From Bimastos eiseni (lineage: Eukaryota; Annelida; Clitellata; Crassiclitellata; Lumbricidae), in the NCBI GenBank assembly GCA_959347315.1, contig OY365812.1:1916185-1980184 (forward strand): DNA of 64,000 nucleotides, in the 5' to 3' direction. The translations under genes were made by a program, and so were the position numbers. Of the stretch, positions 34,335-46,300 are shown one piece after another (position 1 is the first letter of the stretch; every line of letters starts with the position of its first letter). The notes beneath the pieces were generated by a model that did not search any database, had not been told where the DNA came from, and saw only the letters and a program-made list of their open reading frames with translations.

Positions 34335-37300
34335 GTTTGTTGGACGGTATTTACATTTATATACGATACGATACAATACAGCATTACTGCAAGTTGATGA
34401 TCTTGTTTGATCAGGGTCAGTGTAAGGTCGTCATGACTCATAGGCAGTGTTGGGCACGAAACCAAAACCTCGAGACCAAAACCGAGAGGTCCAAGACCAC
34501 GACCGGTTGGTCCGAGACCGAGGCTGGGTGGTCCGAGACCAAGACCGATAATACTCTTTTTTTATAAACAATTAAATTTTTTAAGATGCTAGAACGGAAT
34601 AAGACGCCTAAAACATTAATTTTATTGCTGAAGAATACTAATCCATCTTAATAAGGTCCAGAAAACAGTTTTACGGGCCAGTCAGAACTTTTGCGGGTTC
34701 AGCTCTAGGCGTCAGCCTGAAAATATCGCACTATAAATTACATACAGTATATGATAGGTTATAAATAAGACATCTGAACAAGTAGATTAACATTCTGTTT
34801 GAATGGTGTAGGGCTGTAGGCTTACTTATACTCGGAATTGTAGGTTAACAGTGACTACTCGTGGCCGACCACATAATTATTAGATTGTTCCATACCTTGT
34901 AATTTGTGAAAGCAAGTTTTGAAATGGCTGGTTCTTTTGCAAATGCATTTTTTCCCCCGTATTTAGTTGTAATATAGATGGTCAGCACGTCAAAAATCAA
35001 TAACAGGCGCGTAGGGCTAAATATCCGGTGTCTCTAATAATCAAAAATAACCGGCAAATATTAAAGAAATTGCTCTGATACGGCAAATTACCAAGAAAGC
35101 TGACCCAAGACAGAGACCAATCCCAAGACCGTTCCTTTAAGACCAAGACCGACGCAGTCAAGACCAAGACCGATGGTCTAAGACCGAGGCATTCAAGACC
35201 AAGACCGCAGTTTTCCGGTCTTGAGGCCAAGACCGCGGTCTCGAAACCACATCCCTGCTCATAGGGCATAGACATCCTTGTATTGTACACCCCAACTGCT
35301 TGAAGTCAAACGCATAATTCGCATTCACATTATTCATTTACATCTGAAGACGTTATGTGTTGTTTTTGAATGTGTAGAGCCATATTGTTTGCTTAATATA
35401 GGCTGTTACACAGCATAATTTTACTTTTAACTGCGTCTTAAAGTTGAACTGTTGTAGGAACAAAAAACCATTGTTCTATTAGAATTTGAAAAGTAAATGT
35501 TTTATTTTTGCATCAAATGCGGCTAGTAAACTTAGTTTTAAATATATCATCTTCAAAGTTGTTTTGGCCTCTCATTGGTCTGAGAAGTCCAGATACTCTG
35601 CCTACTGGACAACGTCTTTCTGAGTGTGCTGTGAGATGCGATAGAAATTGGTCTGTGTGTTTGTCAAACAAGAAAGTCAATTGAACTGTGTAGTTTTCTT
35701 GTAGAGGTGCTATATACATGTGGAATTGCGATGACCTTATCTGTCCATCACTTGCATACGTGAATAATCTGGTGACCTGTGCTTTCGAGTGGCAATTCAG
35801 AAGTTTTGAGACTACATTTACGGTTTTTTGTTGATATTTTACTTCTGTGTTCGAGTTACGTGGTTAGTTTACGTTACGTTGATTATGTTCGTTTTTCTTC
35901 TTTGTTCAGATGCTGGTCTCCCACAGCACACGAAAATTGCGCTGCCGGCGCTGTCGCCTACGATGGAACGGGGAACCATAGTGCGCTGGACGAAGCAAGA
36001 AGGGGACCAGCTGTCAGAGGGGGACCTTTTGGCAGAGATTGAGACCGATAAGGCGACAATGGGTTTTGAGGCACCAGAGGAAGGGTTCCTGGCAAAGATC
36101 ATTGTTCCTGCTGGAACAAAAGATGTTCCACTTGGAAATGTAAGTAAATGCATTGTAATTGTACCAGTGTGTATTGTCCAGGAGAGGCTCTATGGTCCTT
36201 CATTCATTAGAAAATTTATATAGCGCCCTTTCAACGGTGGCTACTCAAAAACTGTTCCCATTTCCAGCCCCAACAAAAAGGTATGTTTTCAAAGGACCAT
36301 AAAAGGTACCACCACACGATTTATGGAACAGGCATGACAGCTGATAAAGGCTTTCCAAGCAGTATAATATTTCTGTTGTAATGATGACATTGTCTCACAT
36401 CCACCCACACTTCAGTAGTTGATGCATTTGTCGGTTTTAGAATTGACTATTGCAACTCTCTACTAATAGGCCTGTTCTCTATCCAGTCAATCCTCAGTTC
36501 TGCGGCAAAAAGTCTGATTGCTGGCCGTCCTAAATCCATCCACATCTTCATGTTTATGATCAATCAATTGCACTGACTCCTCTTTCAGCTTACATTTAGT
36601 TTAAGTTCTTGTCCTGGTTCTTAAGTCACAATATTTTGGGTATTACTCAGAAATGTCTCTGGGATCAAATTCGCCCCTTCTTTCTGCAGCTTATCATAGA
36701 CCTCTGCGTTCCTTGAACGGGTATATTGTCGTTGTTGCATGAGTTAGAGCCAATATGGCCCAAATTAGGTCCTGTGCTCTCCATATGGAATGCCCTTCCC
36801 TATCTCCATGTGTTACAATTCTTTCATCATTTTCCCTTTTCAAAACCTTTCTACTCTTGGGGTTCTCGCTATGGTAGCGCTACCGAATGTCCACTGCAGT
36901 GAGCGGTGCTATATAAATTAAAGAAAATAATAATATTGGTTTTTTAATTGTTCTTTTACCAGCTGCTGTGTATCGTCGTTTCAAGTGCGGCCGATGTTGC
37001 TGCTTTCAAGAACTACTCGGCTTCATCTGAAGCCTCCACCAGTGAGGCCCCCTCAGCCCCATCGCCCAAGGCGAGCGCCCCTTCCCCTGCTGCAGCCGAG
37101 GTTAAATCATACCCTGCTCATACCCCAGGTGAAGGCTTTAATCAAGCAATTAATTATCTTACTGATAAATAACGTATGTCTAAGTGGTTTAGAAAGCAAT
37201 TATATGCCACCGTGCTCAATAGCTTTGTTTGTCTAATTGGGTAATGGTTGTTTTTGCGGTGCTGTTGTGTCCTGATGTACATACTTATGTGCTAATCTAG

Positions 37301-40300
37301 CTACCAAAATACCTATGTACATACTTGCAGACACCCACACACGTGCATTCACTATCAATGCATGCATACACACACACACACACACTGAATAAGTTATTAT
37401 TTGCGAAATGTGTTCTGTAAAATCGAGTTTTCATTGATGATAATGTTGCTTGCTTAGATGGAAGTTGGATTGATTAAAGATATTCTTCCAAAGTAGATGT
37501 TATATAAGTGAAAATAATACTTGCTGAAATTGAGGTTAGATTATTAACAAGAATTCGTGCTTAATACTACTAATAATAATAATAATAACAACGACAATTT
37601 ATATGGCGTTGAAATGCGGCCATACCAAAACAAGGACACCTAACAAATAATTTTAAAAGAAGTTGGATTGATTAAAATAAGTCTTGCTCGAATAGAAGTT
37701 GAGTTTGTAAGTATTATAATTATCAATGCTGCTTCTGTTTCACTGAATACAATGGGTCAAAAAGAGCTTTTTGGTCGTGAACCTATTGTCTGTGAACCGT
37801 CTGTCGTCAATTATTTGTCGGTGAGACAATTATCGTTGAACATATGAAGGTGGTGACTACTAGATGCCTCAATTGCAAAACAGAGAATTACACCAGACTG
37901 CATGCATGCAGACTTACGCCCGATTACACACAGACAGAATGACACAGGACAGAATTACACCAGACTACATACAGACAGAATATATTGCACCAGATTACAC
38001 ACAGACATAATGACACCAGACGGAATGACATTAGACTACATGCGGACAGAATATATTACATCAGTCTATATACATGCAGAACTTACCAGACTACATTGTT
38101 CGTTACATCTGTTAATGTTTTTTTTACTGTGAAGTGAATTTGCCGAGTCTCTCACCAACGATGGAGAAGGGTAACATTCAGTCATGGACGAAATCTGTGG
38201 GCGATGAACTCAAAGAGGGCGATGTGCTCGCACAGATAGAAACCGACAAAGCCATCATGGACTTTGAGACGCCAGAAGAGGGATTCCTTGCCAAGATCAT
38301 TTTTCCAGGCGGATCAAAGGATGTGCCGATAGGAGCGGTTAGTTGAGTGTTCCATTTTGATTCAGTTATTATTATTGTTATTATTATTAAACAAAAACAT
38401 ATCTACAATGTCTTCACACAGTTGGGTCCTACAGTGCTTCACTTCATGTGGGTCCTGTAGTATTTATTATAAAAAGGTGTTTTATTTAGTGTTGTTTTAT
38501 TATGTTTGTTATTTTTCACGAGGTACAAGTTATCTTTTAAGATTTAAAAGGGCTGTTGTTAAATATCTGGCTTGATAATATTTGGCCAAATGAATACTGG
38601 AGTAAACGTTGCAAAAGTTGTGTTCAGTATATTGAAACTGATGCTTTATTGATCTCTGCCCTCCAGTCTCTCATTCTAAACAACACCCACACTAGCACAT
38701 CCTCTACCTCATTCTCTTCATCTACCTGGAATGACCTTCCTCCATAATTAAGGACCAAGCTAATGCCTGGACTATCTCCATCGGATTCTCGTTCTTTAGA
38801 GATGTTTCTTTTCCCCGAGGTTTCTGTGCTGAGCAGTTATTCGGTGAGAGGCGCTATATAAATGTAAAGGTACGATGGTTCTACACTTATCTGGACAACC
38901 CCTCTGACATGACGCAGCACTCGTGAATAAGCTGGTGCTCTTAGGTAGCACTTTAAAAACTCTGCTTACAAGTAAAGAGTAACCGTTGTTGTTTGTTATA
39001 TAGCTACTGTGCGTCATTGTACCAAACAAAGAGGACGTTGCAGCCTTCAAGGATTACCACGGAGCAGCCGTGGCACCGCCACCTGTAGCTCCTCCAAGAG
39101 TGGTAGCCCCAGTACCGGCCACACCAGCGGCAACTCCTGCGCCACCACCGTCCGCAGCACCGACTGCCGCCCCTCTGCCAGGGGGAAAGGTGGCCGCCAG
39201 TCCACTTGCCAGGACAAAGGCCGCCGAGAGGGGTGTCGACCTAGCGGTGAGTGGACATGGCTCGTTGTCGTGGCGACTGGGAGTGGTGTTGAGGAGGTGG
39301 TGATGATGATCCTGATGGGATTTATAGAGACAATCAATGTTTGAACAGCAGCACTATTCAAAGGACAGTGCTAGTCCCAAGTCTGGATGAAGGAGGAGGG
39401 CAACGCTAATGATCTACTGCTACTACTACTAACACTGAGAAGAGGAGGAAGAAGTTGATGATTGTGATGAGAACGGCAATGATGCCAGTATTGATGATTT
39501 TAATGTAATGTAAATTTTTGAATATTTCTGAGCATCCACAAACTTCTGCTTTTTATCAAATTCGAGATCTGGCAGTCTCTCATCCTTCAAGGTTCACTCC
39601 GTGGAACAGCCGTACCCTTTATTTTTCTTAAAACCTGCTTCTTGTATAAATTTTTAAACAACCAATTACCACCAGTTTTTGCAAATTATTTTACTCTGGT
39701 CCACCAAATTAGCGCGTTTGGGCACCGCAATTCTTGCGACTATAGGCCTGACTATGCGCACACGAACACCCACAAAGTCTCCTTTAGATGTAGTCGTCCT
39801 GTAGCGTGGAACAATGTGCCGAATAAAACACGTGTCTTGATACGCATCACTTTGTTTAAAAATAAACTATGTGAACATTTGCTGCATTCTATGTAGACTG
39901 TCTGTTTATTATATAGCTTCCTATTTGTTAGTTAACTAGTCATGTTATTCAATCTACTATCATACATTCAAACGCCACCTATTTTCAGTTAACTTGACGT
40001 AAGGGTGTCCCTGTTATGGCGGGTCTTTGGTTCATTTAGGGTCTTTTCTTCCCTATTGTTTTGCTGTCAATCCTCATTAAACTGTATACTATTATAATTT
40101 TTGTCGGTTGTCAGTCGATCAATAAAAACAATTAGTTATGGTTAAATACAATGAATGATGATGTTTTTGATGATGCTATTGATGAAAACAATAATGTGTA
40201 TGTCTGTATGAAGATGCTGGGAGTTTGTGCTGTTAATTTTTCTTTAAAGGGACTTTTGGGGTGTTGGTTATTTTTCAGTTGGTGAGGGGTACCGGGCCAG

Positions 40301-43300
40301 AGGGAAGAATCACGGCCAAGGATGTGGAAACCTTTGTTCCGTCGGCTGTCGCTCCATCCGCAATTCCTCCTCCACCACCGACGCCATCCGCTCGTGCTCC
40401 TGCTCCGCAGGTTGCTGCTCCAACTCCTGGTGCCGCCTACACAGACATCCCTCTCACCAATATACGCCAGGTCAGTCTATACTAATTGCTATGGCCTCTG
40501 TCGAGAGGGTCACAGCATGGAGACCTTATGCAGACCTTTGCGTTGGATTGTTCAGTCCAATCGATTGATGCTTAATAAATGCATAATAAAAGATATATAT
40601 GTGTGTAAGATTCACCACCAGTAAGGCCACACACACTTTGTGTTGTATTGTATTTACATATTTTTATGCACCTCTCCTTATATGACCTAATGAGAGGCGT
40701 TCTCGGTGTGAGAAGCCCCGTGGGCAAAGAAAAGTCTTTAGAATAGGAGGCGTAAACAGAAGGACCCGAATTAAAATCAAAGAGCGAGTCAGAGAGGAAA
40801 TATCGTCCCAAAGCAAAGGGCCGACAAGCACAAGCGTGGTATTGTTGGGTCTGACAAAGGTAGCAATATGACGTTTACGACGTCTTATAAATCGGCGTTA
40901 TTATTATTATAATAATACCATTCATACACGACCTTTCTTGAAGGATTTGGTTTTGTGTGGTGGTTTTGCAGGTGATAGCAAAGCGACTGTTGCAGTCGAA
41001 ACAGACGATACCTCATTACTATCTGTCGGTCGATGTTGAAATGAACAAAGTTCTCAAGTGAGTTTGACATCCTAAATTGCTTTCCTATTTAGTCAATTGG
41101 TTTTGAAGATGTGGGTGATGTCCAATAACAACTTTCAAGGCTGTTGACAACATAATTTTATGACATTTTAGGGGTAGGTTTACAATCATCGATAAACATC
41201 ATTAAAGGAGGTGATGAAACATTTTGAACTGTTGGTTTTATAGAATAGATAGAACTTTTGGTTTTATATGGATTTTTAAAAATTTTATATAGATTTAGTT
41301 TTGTATAGGTGATAGAACTTTTATTTGTATAGAATAGATTGAAAGAGCTTTTGATTTCTATATGGATTTATTTTATTTTATATAGATGTAGTTTTATGTT
41401 GGTGATAAAGCATTAGGTTTTATATGCTAGATGACAATACAGACATTTGTTCGACCTGATTTAGCCATAAATTAGGTCCTAATGTCCCCAATCAATCGAG
41501 TGCACAGTTGTATGGATAGTTCAAGAGTGAGCATCTCTGTATGGAGGCCTGATAATAATATTAATTATAATTATTACTATTTGAATAATAAGACGATTTG
41601 TGCAGTCAAGGTCAACAAAAGGATGCTGTGCAAGTATAGATGATTAGATGATAAATATTGTAAAAGTTATCGTCATGTTATTCATCAGGCTGCGCAAAGA
41701 TTTGAACGAACTGTTGAAGAAGGAAAACGTGAAACTGTCTGTGAATGATTTCATCATAAAGGCATCCGCTCTGAGCTGCAGAAAAATTCCGGAAGCCAAT
41801 TCATCGTGGCAAGAAACCTTCATCAGGCGGTATGCACTCTCATCTCATGTCTCATCTGTTATCTAATCTCCAATCCAGCGGTTCCAAATAAAATTTCTGT
41901 GACCCGATTATTATTATTTTTATACTTCTTCTTGGTGATCCACTCAGTTTTGATCGACTTTACTGGCTGTAGGTAAAATTAAACAGATATGAATGTTCAT
42001 AAAAATTTCTTGTGTTTTAGTGATGCCTAGTTTTCGGGAAGTGATCAAGGCTGCCAACATAAATTCCGGACTCATAGGCAGGGCAATCACAGGCCTTTAA
42101 ACTATCTTTTGGCTCAATGAGAAAATTGAGTACAAGCTCAGCCCAGACCCCTACAAATTCGCCGGGCCCCTGGGCATTTTCCCTCTGGCTCCCATCTCGG
42201 CGGACCTCCAAGTGAATGACTGCTAGTAGCATACAGTTGTATTTTATATATTTAGTCTAAGTGAAATTAATGCAATCAAACATTAAGTAGAACAATTTAG
42301 GCAACCTGGAATTTTTCTGGGGCCGTGACCCGCCATTTGGGAAATGTGCTATTCTTTCTTTGTGTAGGTATCTATCGGAATGGTCCATTGTGAGTTGATT
42401 GTTCCATTTGCACACATTTCTACCATGCAGTTCCATTCCTTTTCCATCATAGGCTCAGCTATTTGGAGCTGCCTTCAATTGGGATTTTGCTGCAATATAT
42501 TCTTTGGAAGTACCTCTGAGTAGTTATGTTGAAGGGACAATTACATTGTTTGATTGACTTTTGTTATATGTTCGTACAGTTGAGACTTGTTAGCTTGTAA
42601 ACATTCATTCATTCGTTTTAACATTTATAATAGCTCTTCCTCAAGAAGTCTACTCAGAGGCACTCCCAGCAGAACCACAGCGATACAAATGAGTCTTGTT
42701 CAAACTTTAACTTGTAAAACAGAGGCACATAACTTCTTTGCAACAGTTGCATCTGTTAGGGGAGTGTGTTCCAGGTGGAAGGGTCAACAACTGAGAAGGC
42801 GTGGGGGCTGATCGATTGAGGTACGAAGCTGTGTAGGAAGTGGTTACACCCTGACCCTCAGCAATACCTGTTTTGCTGTGCAGTCTATGTCAGCTATACA
42901 TAGTTGTTTTTGAAATGGGGAGACAGTTTAGAGATTTGTTGTCCGAGTTGCATGTCTGAATGACACGCAGCGGTTGTACTGGATTTGGTTGTTGTTGTCT
43001 GTTTCAGCTACAACTCTGTTGACCTGTGTGTTGCAGTTGCCACTGATACCGGTCTCATCACTCCGATCGTATTCCAAGCTGACAAAAAGGTTGGATATAG
43101 GAGGGAAAAATGCCGCTCACCCTTGGATTATATTCCTTGGGCTGTCGTATTCATCCCCAGATGATTTCCACTTAGGATTTAAGTCCTATCTATCCAAGAA
43201 TTCTAACCGTGGTCCAGTCAACTCTTCTGATTTTTATTGTTGTCAGTGGAGTTGTTTGTAACATTGCCTCATCTTATCACAGGTCTCTCTGGCAAATGAA

Positions 43301-46300
43301 TTCGGATCTTCACTTAGTGTAGCTGGACTTGGACAACCCTTGTGAGTTGACGCAGCACTCATCAACAGGCTGGTTCCCTGCAGTTAGCTTTTTATTAGAA
43401 ACTCCACAGCCATAGGTTATGTATATTCTCCAATAAGTAGATAAATATCGTCATTATTTATTGTTTATTTTTTATAGTATTTGTTAATATTTATTTCTTG
43501 TTAGTTGCTGCTTAGTGATTATATGTTCTTATTATAAATCTTGTTTGCATGTTTAATTTTAATATCTTCATCATCAGGGTCTCAATTAAGATTGTATTAT
43601 GTTAGTGAACTAACAGTTTAAATATATTTATATTTTGTTGACACTTAAATATATTTGCCCGTGTGCAATTTGATTCTATTCTAAAATAAAAATCTTTTAA
43701 CATTTTTATTAATTTTTTGACCTTGTGGCCCATTATGTCCTCCAACTAAATAAAAGGTTGGGAATCACTGGTTTTAACTCTAAACATTGTTTTTGAACAT
43801 TTATAAGGTTCAGCAAATGGGTTATCTTTGCCTTAGATTCGCATTTTGATGTTACCTTGAGTGCATTTAATCCTAAAATAATAATTGCCTAAGTCACGTA
43901 TTTGTCTGTCTGTCGTGTTCAAGGCGCGTGATTGGACAGAAACGTCATATGCAAATAAAGTTGACCTAACTATTTCCACGGCAAAGTGTCTGCAGTACCG
44001 GGTGCAGTAACATTTAGCGAGTTCTTTCCAAAAATCTTACTGCACCGGGTGCTGTTTTTTGTTGCAAAAGTCTTGCATCTGTTGCAGTGCATAAGTAAAC
44101 AAATGTCCGATTCGCATTTCAAACACTTTTATTCGCATATATTTGCAGTTATTAAAAGTAAATACATCGTGTAATGTAAGTATATCTGCAATTAATGCAT
44201 ATATTAGCTCTGCGACCCAGTGTCTTAGCCACTACTCTTGCAACGTTTAAATTAAGTATGACTCATGATTTTCCCGGGTTAACAGCTAGTATATAATAAG
44301 TATGTAGGATTTGTTTCGTGGATGTAAATGGTATTCTGCCTTCATGAGACTTGAATTGTTTTTTTCCAGGGCTTGGCAACAATCAGTTTGGATGTTACAA
44401 GTTTGGCAGAAAGAGCAAAACAGGGAAAACTCCAACCTCATGAATTCATGGTAAGATTTGAATTTTGGTAATGAGAGTATCGTCTAGTTGTTTTGTTAGC
44501 TAGGCAGTTGATATTTTGTTGAATTTGGCTTAAATGATTCCAGATCTAAATTAATCTGATGGCTTCTAGGATCGGGAAAGGAACTGGTGAGTTTTCAATT
44601 TGGAATGGAGAGCCCGAAATGGGGACAGATGACACATGGTATGAGGCAAAGATATTATTAATTATTCAGTGCCAGTAATGATGTCACTGCGATTGATGCC
44701 TCTGAGCAATTGTGTGGTACATGGAGGGCTTCTCAAGATCTCTTCCAATTTGATTTTATCTGTAATGAACGAATTGTTATTTATAATTTATTGCTCAAGC
44801 AGGTTTTAATTAATACTTCAATCAATTGATAAGAACAGATTCACTTAAAACCAGGAGACAGTGGGAGAAACTCTACACAGCCTGTACTCCGGTAGTGCCA
44901 GTCTCAAGCCTGGATAATGGAGGGCGGTGCTAAATAGAAACCACTGTTAAACCGTGGCAGGAATATGCTGAAAGCAAATGTCAGCATGAAGGTTTTGATT
45001 GTTTAGCTTTTGTTAACGACTGGTTTGGCAAAGGTCTTTTGTAGACGGCCAAGTGATCAGGTGTTACAAAGGGTTTCTACTTGTTTTAGGGTGGTTCGTT
45101 TACAATATCAAACTTAGGTATGTTTGGAATTAAGAACTTCTCAGCCATCATCAATCCGCCTCAGGTGAGTCTAGTCGTTCACTAGTGGAATTGATAGTGA
45201 AAATTATTATCCTTTAGAAGAGGAGGAGGAAGCAGTTTAAAAACCAATTCATCATGACATGATATATTTGTATTTATATGACAACTCTCACAATGCAGAT
45301 CAGAGGCACTTCCAGTGCAAGAGACCCAGAGAAAAGGACTTGGTATTGAGACAACGACAGAAGGTGCTTGGCTTACCAGTTGATAAGGTGGAAAGTGTCA
45401 AAGAAAGGGGCGGGTATGTGTGTTTGTACGTGTGTTTGTATGATGGGTTTGTATGATTTGTAGTGTTTGAATGTGAGTATATATGTTTGAATTGAATTGG
45501 CAAATAATATTATTATGTATGCATGGGTGTCCGACATTTTCCTTGTAAACAGTTATTCATAAAACAATTCTTCGTAAACAGTTGTTTGTACAATTATTTT
45601 CTTGGCAAAGCAAAATTCTTCATAAAACAGTTACGCTTATGGTTAGAATTGTGTTACGAAGAATCGTTTTACAAACAACTGTTCATGAAGAATTTACCTA
45701 TAACCGTATGTGTGAGATCTTTATCTGACCAAGTATGTATTTGGCTATTTAAATGGCACAATACCTTTCAGAATCTACATAAGAGGCTCAAGTTTTAACG
45801 TAACCAGCGGGGGAAGAACTTTAAAGCAGCTGCCAAAGCAGTCATGCCAGTGGAAATGTGTCATCTGTAAAAATAGTTCAAAAGTTGAGTGGCTACTACC
45901 TGGTGGTAAAATGGAAACTGTTTGACTTTGTAGGCGTGTATTTTGGCTGTTGGTGGAGCTACTGAGACGTTGGTTCCAGATGAAAGCAGTGAAAAAGGGT
46001 GAGAGATTGAGAATCCAGTATAATTGGATATGGTTCATCCCATTAAGTTCAAAGGTTATTCATTAAGTTCAAAGGTCATATGTTTTTCCTCCTAAGTTCA
46101 AAGGCATCTGTTTGGTTTCTGTAAATTTTCTATAAATTTCTTGTTGACCCTTAATGTAGTTAAGTGTACATTTTAAGTTAGGATGGAAAGTACTGCATAT
46201 GCTAAAGTTTTGACATAGTCTGGCTAAAATATATCATCAATGAGTCTGAAATGATTCCATATTATGTGGAAAGGATATTTGTCGTTAAAATTTTCATTTT

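Noticed and set aside
42017..42232. Minus-strand frame of 71 codons in DLAT intron 9
   Set aside because: Mixed composition but no recognisable domain, no splice context, and antisense inside an intron.
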